Program-made: the position numbers and the translations under genes | The notes under the pieces: model-generated | The model's database searches: none | The model's input: only the letters and a program-made list of their open reading frames with translations | What the model was told of the DNA's origin: nothing | Shown here: positions 37,483-45,779 of the stretch, piece by piece | Numbering within the stretch: the first letter of the stretch is position 1 | Layout: every line of letters starts with the position of its first letter | From: a candidate division NC10 bacterium CSP1-5 | Lineage (GTDB): Bacteria; Methylomirabilota; Methylomirabilia; Methylomirabilales; CSP1-5 | Direction of reading: 5' to 3' | Assembly (NCBI GenBank): GCA_001443495.1 | Contig: LDXR01000016.1 | Span: 19,593-71,630, forward strand | DNA length: 52,038 nucleotides

Positions 37483-38013
37483 TCACGTTCCCGGATCCCT
37501 GAACCGGTGCTTCAGCCCACGAATCCAATCCTGCAGGGCCTCCCGGGTACTTCGGAAGGCCAGCTCCTCCCAGGGGAGTGCCCCGACAGGAAAGAAGGCA
37601 ACCTCTTCCGCCTCGTCCCCTGCTCGCGGTTCTCCCCCGACGATGCGGGAGAGGTAGACGACGGTCACGACCGGCGATCCTTGGTAGGAATAGACGTTCA
37701 GCAGGGAAAGCTCCTCGATCTCCAGCGCAACCTCTTCTCGGGTCTCCCTCACCGCCGCCTCCTCGACGCTCTCACCGAGTTCGACGTAGCCGGCGGGAAA
37801 GGTCCACTTCCCCCGGGCAGGCTCGATCTTGCGCCGTAAGAGGAGCACGCGGCCGTCGTGGACGGGAATCACCCCGGCCACCACCTTCGGGTTGCGGTAG
37901 AGGATGAAGCCGCAGGACAGGCAGACCGGCCGCTCCCTCCCCTCCGCCTCAACCCACTGCCATGTCAGGCGCCCACCGCAATCGGGACAGAAAGCGCTCT
38001 CTTGCGTCAGCAT
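37483..38013 (-). CDS. Nudix hydrolase with N-terminal zinc ribbon
   Basis: A 176-residue protein. CPDCGGRLTW and LSCGFILYR form a zinc ribbon in the first 40 residues, followed by the Nudix box GYVELGESVEEAAVRETREEV (GX5EX7REUXEEXGU type). The layout is that of NudC-like NAD(H)/NADH pyrophosphatase proteins and of ADP-ribose/nucleotide-sugar hydrolases. Substrate unclear. It lies between an ArnT-like transferase and lgt with short spacers, so it may be in a common transcript. Confidence 0.88.
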   Translation of the reverse strand: MLTQESAFCPDCGGRLTWQWVEAEGRERPVCLSCGFILYRNPKVVAGVIPVHDGRVLLLRRKIEPARGKWTFPAGYVELGESVEEAAVRETREEVALEIEELSLLNVYSYQGSPVVTVVYLSRIVGGEPRAGDEAEEVAFFPVGALPWEELAFRSTREALQDWIRGLKHRFRDPGT

Positions 38014-38031
38014 CCCCGCCTCTCCGACCGG

Positions 38032-39726
38032 CTAAGACACCTGGATAAAAGCCTTCGTCCGGGGCTCCAATGCATACAGAACAATGGTGAGGCTCACCGG
38101 CTCCAGGTTTCGGCTTCGGAGGGCCAGCATCCAATCGTCCCAGGTTGCTCTTGTTCGCGTAAACCTCATCCACTTATCTCTCGCATTCGGGGTCTTGTAA
38201 CTATCCACTCGTCTAAATTCCACACCAAGCTCTCTGAGGTTTTGTTCGAGGTCTGCTACGAACTCTTCCGAAGTAAAGATGACCGGACTGTGACCTCCCT
38301 CGCTCGACACGTCAGAAAGGCTCAATGCGTGCCTTTGCGTCAACGTCCGCCCGATTTGCACGTGGAGCAGACGCGGCTGCTTATCCCTGTATAAGATCAC
38401 CGGCCTTCCCTTGACCGCCTCCAGAATCCTCGCAGGAATCGCGTTGAAACCGAAAGTGGGATATAGAATGCCGGCCAGAGTCATCCAGAGTAGGGCCGCC
38501 GATGACGCCATTGAAACGAGGTGGGTCGATTGCCACCACACGAGTGCGAAAACCGCGTAGGCCGCCAGGACAGCGACGAGCCCGCCTATGGAGGTCCTGA
38601 ACCACCAGGAGAACGCCGCAAAGGATAGCACAATAACAGACGTAACGATCATTGCTAAACGTGTGTGAATCTGCACTCGCCGTTCGTCCATGGGATTCAT
38701 CGTGGCAGCGCAAAGCAAGGCGACAGGCACAAGAGACCCGATAAGGTATCGACTATAGGACTCCATGAAAAAAAAGGGTAGGACACTCAGACCGACCCAC
38801 AGGACGAGAAGCCTCCGGCTTCCCATCCGAAAAAGATCGGACGGAAAGGACTTCGGCCGCATGAGGAGGTGCATGCATACAAATGACCACGGGAAGGCGA
38901 TAACCGGTAGAGCGATAAGAGGGACTGGGGAAAGAGGTCCAAGAAGGCGGAAGATGGTTTCCCCTATTACCGTTTGGACGGCATGGTCGCGATACAACAC
39001 ATACACATACACAAACCACGGCGCGGTCAGTCCCAGGAAGAGCAGCAATGATCCGGCAAGAGCAACTTTTCCCCGCCAGATGACCGATCGGATTTCCGCG
39101 TCAGCTATGCACAGTGCCAGGACGCCCGAGCCAAAGATGACAAAGACGACAAAGAACTTTGTAAGTAAGCCGGCAGCGAGACACATGGCGACGCCGGCCA
39201 ACAGCCACACACGCCGGCTCCTGCACCATTTGAGGAACCAATAGAACGCACAGCTGCTGAACGCTGCCGTAGGTACATCAAGCATCGCATACCTACTTTC
39301 TATCGTTATCCCGATCGTGGAAAGCGCGATCAACCCCGCACAAAGGCTGTACCTGAGATTCTCTGTGAATTCGAAGCCAATCAGGGCTACCACCAGGACG
39401 AGGAGGGCCCCAAACACCACACCCACTATTCGCGCACTCAGGAGGGAGACACCAAAGACCTCAAAGCTTGCACGAGTTAGCCAATAGATCATCGGCGGTT
39501 TCTTGAGTCTCGGAACTTCGTCGAGGTGCGGTACAATCCACACATCGTGTTCCATCATGGTCAAGGCCGTTCTGAGCGTGAGCTGACTTTCATCACCCGT
39601 TGTGATGCCGGTGACTTCGCCGATGCCTGGAGACAGAGCCAGAAGTGCGGCAAGAAATAACAGGGTCAGAAGCAGGGTTCTCTGGTGCCGGCTCGGTTCT
39701 GCAGAACCCAGAGAGCGGGCGCTCAT
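38032..39726 (-). CDS. ArnT-like/PMT-family membrane glycosyltransferase
   Basis: A protein of about 564 residues with roughly 12 membrane spans. TTGDESQLTLRTALTM, near the N-terminus, holds the D-E catalytic loop of ArnT/PMT (GT-C) enzymes, and RLKKPPMIYWLT follows as in ArnT. A large C-terminal domain of about 130 residues contains no spans. Such proteins transfer a lipid-linked pentose or hexose to lipid A or protein at the periplasmic face. I use ATG at 39724-39726; one 18 bases upstream is open. Whether it modifies lipid A or another glycan is unknown. Confidence 0.8.
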   Translation of the reverse strand: MSARSLGSAEPSRHQRTLLLTLLFLAALLALSPGIGEVTGITTGDESQLTLRTALTMMEHDVWIVPHLDEVPRLKKPPMIYWLTRASFEVFGVSLLSARIVGVVFGALLVLVVALIGFEFTENLRYSLCAGLIALSTIGITIESRYAMLDVPTAAFSSCAFYWFLKWCRSRRVWLLAGVAMCLAAGLLTKFFVVFVIFGSGVLALCIADAEIRSVIWRGKVALAGSLLLFLGLTAPWFVYVYVLYRDHAVQTVIGETIFRLLGPLSPVPLIALPVIAFPWSFVCMHLLMRPKSFPSDLFRMGSRRLLVLWVGLSVLPFFFMESYSRYLIGSLVPVALLCAATMNPMDERRVQIHTRLAMIVTSVIVLSFAAFSWWFRTSIGGLVAVLAAYAVFALVWWQSTHLVSMASSAALLWMTLAGILYPTFGFNAIPARILEAVKGRPVILYRDKQPRLLHVQIGRTLTQRHALSLSDVSSEGGHSPVIFTSEEFVADLEQNLRELGVEFRRVDSYKTPNARDKWMRFTRTRATWDDWMLALRSRNLEPVSLTIVLYALEPRTKAFIQVS

Positions 39727-39833
39727 CGGGCACCACGCAGGCAAACGACTGGGGTCGCGAGGGCAGCCTCAGCCCCCCACGCACACATAAGCCCAAGGCC
39801 CAACAAGGCATGAGAGCGCATCAGGAAAGGGGG

Positions 39834-39998
39834 TCAACTCTTCTTGGAGGTCTTGGCGAAAAAGGAGCCCAGGAGGGGTTCCGCATCCTTCGACCCGCAG
39901 GTGGGGCAGGCGATCCTTCCCGCCTCTCGCTCCTTGATCGTCAGGGTCACACTGAAGGGCTTGTTACATTTCTTGCACTGAAATTCATAAGAAGGCAT
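39834..39998 (-). CDS. FmdB-type zinc-ribbon small protein
   Basis: A 54-residue protein starting MPSYEFQCKKCNKPF with a second CPTCGS pair, together forming a zinc ribbon of the FmdB/CxxC-regulatory family. A C-terminal basic tail (FFAKTSKKS) follows. Start ATG at 39996-39998 with GGTGACGAGG just upstream; a longer open frame upstream is non-coding. These small proteins are thought to bind nucleic acid or modulate transcription, but a precise role is not known. Confidence 0.8.
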   Translation of the reverse strand: MPSYEFQCKKCNKPFSVTLTIKEREAGRIACPTCGSKDAEPLLGSFFAKTSKKS

Positions 39999-40074
39999 CC
40001 TCGTCACCCCCCCCATCCTCCACAATGCCCATTGCCTCGTCAGGCGGCGCGACGGCATAAGAGCAGCTTCTGCA

Positions 40075-40407
40075 TTATGAGGTCTCGCGGAGCTTGCGAA
40101 TCCGGCGCTTGAGGCGCTTGATCCCAACCCGGGCCTCTCTAAAGCCGTCAGAATCCTTTGCCGCCAGCGCCTCGTCTCGCCGGCCCCTGAACAGCCGCAC
40201 CTGGGACTTCAGGTCCGTGACGGTCTGCCTCTTGGGGGCAACGGCATCGGTCTTTGGACGAAGCCCGAGGCGCACCTCCTCGGCGACGATCGCCTCGATG
40301 ATCTCTTCTTTCGTCATCCCCGAGACCCCCTGGATCTCGGGGTACTTGTCTATGCAGAACTCTCTGAGCTTAGTGGCGGTCAGCTTTTCAAGCTCCCCCC
40401 GCTCCAT
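40075..40407 (-). CDS. Rho termination factor N-terminal domain-like (SAP/HeH) protein
   Basis: A 110-residue protein. LTATKLREFCIDKYPEIQG with GMTKEEIIEAIV is the helix-extended-helix fold of Rho_N/SAP domains that bind single-stranded or duplex nucleic acid. The C-terminal half is basic (RRDEALAAKDSDGF, then IKRLKRRIRKLR) and likely coiled. It has no ATPase, so it is not Rho. It clusters with other small nucleic-acid-type proteins. The role is unassigned. Confidence 0.78.
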   Translation of the reverse strand: MERGELEKLTATKLREFCIDKYPEIQGVSGMTKEEIIEAIVAEEVRLGLRPKTDAVAPKRQTVTDLKSQVRLFRGRRDEALAAKDSDGFREARVGIKRLKRRIRKLRETS

Positions 40408-40446
40408 CGCGCCCTCCCGCTGCTCGGTTTCCCTCCAAGAAGGCAG

Positions 40447-40707
40447 CTACCCCCTGAGCCTCCGCCAGCATTCCTCCTCGAGGTGCTCCCGCAAGAGTCG
40501 CTCAAAGCGGGGTCGCAGGACGAGGTCGAACACATGAGCCTTGTCCGGAAACAGCGTGAGGACCCGCTCCCGGACAGTCGCAATCGTCTGTTCTCCCTCC
40601 GCCCGGGTCATCGGGCCGACCGTGAGTCGCCAGGCCGTCGCGTCGGTCAGCCACCTCAGGAGCCGCATCTGCTCTTCTTCACGCTCAACCGCCTCGTGAT
40701 CGACCAT
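40447..40707 (-). CDS. Small conserved-looking protein of unknown function
   Basis: An 86-residue, highly charged, helical protein (HEAVEREEEQMRLLRWLTDA, later FPDKAHVFDLVLRPRFERLL). No motif or membrane span is recognisable. Start ATG at 40705-40707 is two bases after the stop of the EF-Tu-like gene, and the preceding base composition and codon use are like its neighbours. Function unknown; the tight spacing to the EF-Tu-like gene suggests co-expression. Confidence 0.65.
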   Translation of the reverse strand: MVDHEAVEREEEQMRLLRWLTDATAWRLTVGPMTRAEGEQTIATVRERVLTLFPDKAHVFDLVLRPRFERLLREHLEEECWRRLRG

Positions 40708-40709
40708 GG

Positions 40710-40973
40710 TTATCTGTCGGGGACCTCCCTGTACACGCGATCATCCTCGCGCACCCGCTCTCGGACCTTGATCCCGACCACCTGTCCCGGGCCGGCCGAC
40801 TGCACCGGCTTGCGATCCATCTCCATCGACTCTACCTTCTGGGACAAGTCGGTGGTCTTCCCCCGGATGCGGATGTCCTCCCCAACGCGCAATTCGCCGG
40901 CCTGGATCTCAATGAGGGCGACCCCGACCTTCCCATAATAATGGGTCACCCGCCCCACCTGCACCTCAGCCAT
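40710..40973 (-). CDS. Translation elongation factor-like protein (EF-Tu domain 2-like beta barrel)
   Basis: An 87-residue protein resembling the second (beta-barrel) domain of translational GTPases: EVQVGRVTHYYGKVGVALIEI, GELRVGEDIRIRGKTTD and KPVQSAGPGQVVGIKV are the typical barrel strands. There is no GTPase domain. Homologues of this single-domain type are annotated as translation elongation factor-like proteins without known role. It is first in the small-protein run; the promoter at 41054-41083 lies upstream. Start ATG at 40971-40973. Confidence 0.8.
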   Translation of the reverse strand: MAEVQVGRVTHYYGKVGVALIEIQAGELRVGEDIRIRGKTTDLSQKVESMEMDRKPVQSAGPGQVVGIKVRERVREDDRVYREVPDR

Positions 40974-41053
40974 TCCCCCCTCCCGAAATTATGGTGGGCC
41001 CAAGACGCGAGAGACAGAACCAGGGGTCGTCTCGCATCGCTCTCGACGGGGCT

Positions 41054-41083
41054 ACCCTACCATCCCTCATTTTCCCTTGTCAA
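41054..41083 (-). promoter_or_regulatory. Promoter of the small-protein run
   Basis: On the minus strand TTGACA (41078-41083) and TAGGGT (41054-41059) are 18 bases apart. The -35 is perfect and the -10 is weak. The transcript would enter the EF-Tu-like gene after about 80 bases. Confidence 0.5.
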
Positions 41084-41186
41084 CTCCCCTCCACACCTCT
41101 CACCGGCCAGCGGTCAGGTGCCTCCGTCCCCTCCTCGACCGCCACGGATGGGTGGGCTCCGCTCGCGCAGTTTCGACAGATGAGGG

Positions 41187-41214
41187 TTGACTTTGAGAAA
41201 AGTTTCGGCATAAC
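41187..41214 (+). promoter_or_regulatory. Promoter of the UPF0182 gene
   Basis: TTGACT (41187-41192) and CATAAC (41209-41214) are separated by 16 bases. GAGGGAG at 41228-41234 is the ribosome binding site for the ATG at 41244. The 270-base gap between this gene and the minus-strand small proteins holds only divergent promoter elements. Confidence 0.5.
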
Positions 41215-41243
41215 GTAAGGCACGAAAGAGGGAGTCGCAACGC

Positions 41244-43997
41244 ATGCGGGATATCTTTCGCTTCGCCAAACGCCCTGAGATGACGACCCGATCGGGACGC
41301 AGCCGCTCCCGGTGGATTGTGATTCTCCTCCTCGTCGCGCTCGTCGTGGTGGCGAACCAGTCGATTCCCCTCTACATCGACTGGCTCTGGTTCGAGGCGC
41401 TCGGATTCTCGTCCGTCTTGCGCACGATCCTCCTCACTCAAGGGGTCCTGGCCCTTCTCTTTGGAGGGATCTACTTCACCATCCTCTCCCTGAACCTCTT
41501 CCTGGTCCACCGCTCCCCAGCCACCGACGTCCTCATAGAGCTTGAGGATCACCTGGGACTGCCCGGCCGCTTCATCCTCGAGCGGTACACCAAGCGGTTC
41601 CTCCTCCCCGTGACCGGTGCCATCAGTCTCCTGGCAGCCCTGCAGGCCATCGACCAATGGGGGGCAGTTCTCCGCTTCCTCTATCCCACTCCCTTTCAGG
41701 TGCAAGATCCCCTGTTCCACAACGACCTGAGCTTCTACATCTTCCGTCTGCCGTTCCTCAACGTCGTCTATCAGTCGCTGATGACCGTCCTGGTCCTCAG
41801 CACCCTCTTGGCGGCCCTCGCGTACATCCCCTATCGAGGCATCCAGATCACCAGCCAGGGTCTTCGCTTCAGCCGCTGGGCTCGCATCCACCTCCTCTGC
41901 CTGATCGGCGCCCTCCTCTTCCTGAAGGCCTGGGGGTATCACTTGAGCACCTACGATCTGCTCACCTCTGCCCGCGGAGTGGTCTTCGGCGCCAGCTATA
42001 CCGACCAGTTCGCCACCCTGCCTGCCCTCAGAGTGCTGACCGTCCTGGCGGTCCTCTGTGGGGCCCTCGCCGTGACCCAGATCTGGCGGGAGCGCCTGAC
42101 CCCCTTCCTGCTCGGCCTCGCCACCCTGATCGGGGTCGCCGTCATCGGCCAGATGGTCTACCCCAGCCTGTTGCAACGCTTTCGGGTCGCCCCCAACGAA
42201 CTGGATCTGGAGACCCCGTACGTCCTCGAGAACATCCGCTTCACCCGGGCCGCGTATGGCCTCGATCGGATCGAGGAGGTCGAGTTTCCGGCCGACGAGA
42301 ATCTGAGTCTTGCCGATCTCCGGAAAAACGAATTGACCGTCAGTAACATCCGCCTGTGGGACCCTCGGCCGCTCCTCGCCACCTTCGCCCAGCTTCAGGA
42401 GATCCGCACGTACTACAAATTCGTCGATGTGGACGTCGATCGCTACCGGCTGAACGGGCGCTACGAGCAGGTGATGCTGTCTCCCCGGGAGCTCTCCACC
42501 GATCATCTGCCCAGCCGGGGGATCTGGATCAATGAGCATCTGACCTTCACCCATGGGTATGGGGCGGTCCTGGCCCCCGTCAACCGCGTGAGCCCGGAGG
42601 GACTCCCGGTCCTCTATATCAAGGATATCCCGCCGGTTTCAGGCGTTCCGCTCCGGATCAGCCGCCCGGAGATCTATTACGGCGAATTGGGTAACGAGTA
42701 CATCTTCGTTAACACCGGGAGTAAGGAGCTGGACTATCCGGCAGGAGGGGAGAATGTCTACACCACGTATCAGGGGAAAGGCGGGGTTCCTGTCGGATCC
42801 TTCTTCCGGAAGGCCCTCTTCGCACTCCGCTTCCGGGACATCCGCATCCTCTTTTCCCAGGAGATCGTCCCGGAGAGCCGGGTGATGTTGTACCGGCGTG
42901 TCGGCGAACGGGTCCGGAAGGTCGCCCCGTTCCTCCGCTACGAGCCAGACCCCTATCTGGTCATCGCGCAGGATGGACGACTGTTGTGGATCCTCGACGC
43001 CTACACCACAAGCGACCGGTACCCCTACTCAGAGCCGACTCGCCAGGTGGGAAACTACATCCGCAACTCGGTCAAGGTGGTGGTCGACGCCTACCACGGA
43101 TCCCTGAGCTTTTATGTCAGCGACCCGAACGATCCCCTCATCCAGACCTACGGCAAGATCTTCCCCGGGCTCTTTCAGCCGCTGGAGGCCATGCCGCTAG
43201 ATCTCAAGGCCCACATCCGCTATCCTGAGACCTTCTTCGCGATCCAGGCGCAGAAGTACGCCACCTACCACATGAAGAGCCCCCAGGTCTTTTACAACAA
43301 GGAGGATGTGTGGAGCGTCCCCCGGCGGCAGGGAGAGAAGGACGTCCCCATGGAGCCCTACTACACCATCATGAAGCTTCCCCGGGAAAAGACCGAGGAG
43401 TTCATCCTCCTGATCCCCTTCACCCCGGCCCGGAAGGATAACATGTCGGCCTGGATGGCGGCCCGGAGCGACCCGCCCCATTACGGCAAGCTGATCGTCT
43501 ATACCATGCCCAAACAGAAACTGGTCTACGGACCGCGACAGATTGAGGCGCGACTCAACCAGGATGCCTTCATCTCTCAGCAGCTCTCTCTGTGGGGACA
43601 GCGGGGGTCGCAGGTGCTCTACGGCCCGTTACTGATCATTCCCATCGAGACCTCCCTCCTCTACGTCCAGCCGCTCTATCTGGCCGCCGAGCAGCAATCG
43701 CTGCCTGAGCTGAAACGGGTGATCGTCGCCTACGGAAACCAGATCGCCATGGAGGAGACGCTCGACCGAGCGCTCGGGAGGGTCTTCAGCAAGACACCCC
43801 TGCTTGCGACTCCCGGCGCTTCGCCGACGCCGCGCATGCCTTCCTCCATCCGCGAGTTGGCGAACAGAGCCCTCGAGCAGTATCACAAGGCCCAGGAGCT
43901 CCTACGGCAGGGTAACTTTGCGGGCTACGAGGTGGAGCAGAAGCGGCTGGCAGAGACCTTGAGGCTCCTCCGAGAGCAGGCAGGCAGCCTCCCGTAG
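41244..43997 (+). CDS. UPF0182 family large membrane protein
   Basis: A 917-residue protein. The first 300 residues hold about seven membrane spans (WIVILLLVALVVVANQS, TILLTQGVLALLFGGIY and others). The remainder is soluble with LTFTHGYGAVLAPVNRVSPEG and YPFSEPTRQV-like segments that mark UPF0182, a family present in actinobacteria, cyanobacteria and others whose function is unknown. The C-terminus, with a proline-rich linker (TPGASPTPRMPSS) and a helix, resembles family members. It is one of the few plus-strand genes and converges on the ATPase gene downstream, leaving 42 bases between stops. Confidence 0.9.
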   Translation: MRDIFRFAKRPEMTTRSGRSRSRWIVILLLVALVVVANQSIPLYIDWLWFEALGFSSVLRTILLTQGVLALLFGGIYFTILSLNLFLVHRSPATDVLIELEDHLGLPGRFILERYTKRFLLPVTGAISLLAALQAIDQWGAVLRFLYPTPFQVQDPLFHNDLSFYIFRLPFLNVVYQSLMTVLVLSTLLAALAYIPYRGIQITSQGLRFSRWARIHLLCLIGALLFLKAWGYHLSTYDLLTSARGVVFGASYTDQFATLPALRVLTVLAVLCGALAVTQIWRERLTPFLLGLATLIGVAVIGQMVYPSLLQRFRVAPNELDLETPYVLENIRFTRAAYGLDRIEEVEFPADENLSLADLRKNELTVSNIRLWDPRPLLATFAQLQEIRTYYKFVDVDVDRYRLNGRYEQVMLSPRELSTDHLPSRGIWINEHLTFTHGYGAVLAPVNRVSPEGLPVLYIKDIPPVSGVPLRISRPEIYYGELGNEYIFVNTGSKELDYPAGGENVYTTYQGKGGVPVGSFFRKALFALRFRDIRILFSQEIVPESRVMLYRRVGERVRKVAPFLRYEPDPYLVIAQDGRLLWILDAYTTSDRYPYSEPTRQVGNYIRNSVKVVVDAYHGSLSFYVSDPNDPLIQTYGKIFPGLFQPLEAMPLDLKAHIRYPETFFAIQAQKYATYHMKSPQVFYNKEDVWSVPRRQGEKDVPMEPYYTIMKLPREKTEEFILLIPFTPARKDNMSAWMAARSDPPHYGKLIVYTMPKQKLVYGPRQIEARLNQDAFISQQLSLWGQRGSQVLYGPLLIIPIETSLLYVQPLYLAAEQQSLPELKRVIVAYGNQIAMEETLDRALGRVFSKTPLLATPGASPTPRMPSSIRELANRALEQYHKAQELLRQGNFAGYEVEQKRLAETLRLLREQAGSLP

Positions 43998-44039
43998 ATC
44001 CAGTCGCCCGACACCGTGCAGGCAGGCCGCCGACCCATC

Positions 44040-44930
44040 TTAGAGGAAGGTGAGGCCCCGGTCTGTGATGGTGTACCCGGCGATCTCGTCGCTACAAGCG
44101 CTCCCCCGGTGCTTGGCGACGTGAAGCGCCCGACCAACTTGCCCCTGTCCCATCCGCCTCCCCATAAGGAGGATGGTGTTCGCCGAGGCCCCGATATCCC
44201 CCTCCCCAACCTTCCGGGCGATCAGGTCGTCGAGCAGCGTCTCCTCCGTGGTGACCAGCAAGAGCGTCGCCACCTCTCTGTGGTCGTAACGGTGCCGGTC
44301 GATGAAGTCCCGATGGCGCCAGACGGGGATCAGGATCTCCATGCCCAGGATCTCTCCATCCTGATGGATGATCTTCCGGTAGAGCTCCTCAAAGATGTAG
44401 AGCTGCATCGACTCGTGGGGGGAGCCGGTCGGGTCCACGCCGTCCACCACAATCCTCTTCACCCCCGACGCAAAGTGGAAGTAAAAAAAGGGGAGGACCG
44501 CCTTCCACCGCTGGGCATAGGCAGCCAGCCAGTCCCGGCGGAATTCCCGATCCCCGGATCTCACCACCTGGTACTCCTCCAGGCGCCCCCCGTAGTCGAA
44601 TTCGTGGCAGTACCGCATCCTCTCCAGGTGTGTGGCCGGCGGAAAGGGGTTTTGCTGGCCCGGCCGAACCGCGTGGTCCCATCGCCCAAGCTCCCAGCCA
44701 AAGAGGCGCTTCGCATACTCGTCGTGGCGTTGAGAATCTCCCCGGGCGGTCATGTCCAGGATGAGTCCCCGCGCCCTTTCATAGCGCTCTCCAGCCCAGG
44801 TGAAGGTGAGACCCAGATGGGTTTTCCCAATCCCCGTCGCCCCATAGACAACCGTTAACGTCCCCGGGAGGAGCCCCCCGCCCAGCATCTGGTCCAGCTT
44901 CTCGATCCCAAACCTCACCCGGCGCGACAT
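44040..44930 (-). CDS. KaiC/RAD55-like RecA-superfamily ATPase
   Basis: A 296-residue ATPase. FGIEKLDQMLGGGLLPGTL is typical of KaiC-domain proteins, TVVYGATGIGKTHLG is Walker A, and VKRIVVDGVDP is a Walker B-like strand. It has a single domain, whereas KaiC has two. The RAD55-like group includes signalling ATPases of unknown partners. The AATC repeat-bearing gap before it may hold its promoter. It converges on UPF0182. Function unknown. Confidence 0.8.
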   Translation of the reverse strand: MSRRVRFGIEKLDQMLGGGLLPGTLTVVYGATGIGKTHLGLTFTWAGERYERARGLILDMTARGDSQRHDEYAKRLFGWELGRWDHAVRPGQQNPFPPATHLERMRYCHEFDYGGRLEEYQVVRSGDREFRRDWLAAYAQRWKAVLPFFYFHFASGVKRIVVDGVDPTGSPHESMQLYIFEELYRKIIHQDGEILGMEILIPVWRHRDFIDRHRYDHREVATLLLVTTEETLLDDLIARKVGEGDIGASANTILLMGRRMGQGQVGRALHVAKHRGSACSDEIAGYTITDRGLTFL

Positions 44931-44978
44931 TTCACAGACCTCTGACCGGAGACATCAGAAGGAGACATGAGACCGGGA

Positions 44979-45118
44979 ACTGGTGAGTAGTGATGGATGA
45001 TTGATGGCTGGTGATTGATGAAGCAATGCTGGGACGCTCGGAGGCCTTGTCTAACACCCAAAACCCAACACCCAACACCCGAATCCAATGAACCCTATAA
45101 ACCCTATGAACTGTGAAC
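44979..45118. repeat. Mosaic of four short-repeat families between moaE and the KaiC-like gene
   Basis: Consecutive units: tggtgagtag tgatggatga ttgatggctg (GTGATTG type), gcaatgctgg gacgctcgga (GCTGGNNCGCT type), aacacccaaa acccaacacc (AACCCAACAC type) and aaccctataa accctatgaa (AACCCTAT type). All families seen elsewhere in the window appear here side by side. No ORF crosses it. Confidence 0.8.
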
Positions 45119-45121
45119 CGC

Positions 45122-45532
45122 CTAGGAGCCCATGCCGACCCAGGTTGACCCGTCGGGTGAGACCTCTTTCTTCCAGATGGGAACGATCTGCTTGAGGCGC
45201 TCAATGGCGTACGCACACGCCTCGAGGGCCGGCTGGCGGGGTGCCGCAGCAACGGCGATAACGACGCTGGCCTCGCCGATTCCCAGTCGGCCCACCCGAT
45301 GATGAATGGCGATCTGTTCGATCTCCCACTTCTGCCGAATCTCCCCCTCGATCTGTCGCATCTTGGCAATGGCCATCTCCGGGTATGCCTCATACTCCAG
45401 ATAGGAGATCTGCCGTCCGCGGGAGGACTCCCGGACGACGCCGACAAAACTCGCTACCGCCCCGCAGGTCCTCCTGGTGATCGCCGAGACGACCCCTTCG
45501 ACCGAGAGGGGCTTCTCGGTAATCTCATACAT
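45122..45532 (-). CDS. moaE: Molybdopterin synthase catalytic subunit
   Basis: A 136-residue MoaE. VGVVRESSRG and SYLEYEAYPEMAI are family blocks, and IVPIWKKEVSPDG contains the catalytic lysines near the C-terminus. With MoaD it converts precursor Z (cPMP) to molybdopterin by transferring sulfur. Start ATG at 45530-45532 overlaps moaD by eight bases, with GGAGGG (45537-45542) as its ribosome binding site inside moaD. It is the last gene of this small operon. Confidence 0.92.
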   Translation of the reverse strand: MYEITEKPLSVEGVVSAITRRTCGAVASFVGVVRESSRGRQISYLEYEAYPEMAIAKMRQIEGEIRQKWEIEQIAIHHRVGRLGIGEASVVIAVAAAPRQPALEACAYAIERLKQIVPIWKKEVSPDGSTWVGMGS

Positions 45533-45779
45533 CAGTCCCTCCGCTCACGGGGGGAATGACCCCGACTTCATCCCCGTCCCGAAGACCCACGCTCCGTTCG
45601 GCCAGCTCGCGGTTGACCGCGAACACTAAAGATCCTGCCATCCCCTTGAGACCGGGGAATCGGCTGAAAATACCCTCCATGAGGTCCCCGACCGTACTCC
45701 CCTCTTTCAGCTCTATCGCAACTTCCCCGTGTCCCACAATTTCCCGGGCCGCTGCGAAGAGCCTTACCTGTATTCGCAT
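45525..45779 (-). CDS. moaD: Molybdopterin synthase sulfur carrier subunit with extra residues after Gly-Gly
   Basis: An 84-residue ubiquitin-like sulfur carrier: MRIQVRLFAAAREIVGHG, AVNRELAERSVGLRDGDEV and the end VIPPVSGGTDV. MoaD normally ends with a Gly-Gly that is adenylated and thiocarboxylated. Here TDV follows the Gly-Gly, so either the tail is removed or this copy is inactive. The Gly-Gly codons GGA GGG also form the ribosome binding site of moaE. Start ATG at 45777-45779; a longer frame is open upstream. The overlap suggests the two subunits are made in balance. Confidence 0.88.
   Translation of the reverse strand: MRIQVRLFAAAREIVGHGEVAIELKEGSTVGDLMEGIFSRFPGLKGMAGSLVFAVNRELAERSVGLRDGDEVGVIPPVSGGTDV

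Noticed and set aside
41100-42554. Long open frame (484 codons) antisense to the UPF0182 gene
   Set aside because: It lies opposite the well-supported UPF0182 coding region, has low-complexity glutamate/glycine/glutamine-rich sequence and no ribosome binding site; it is a GC-rich shadow.
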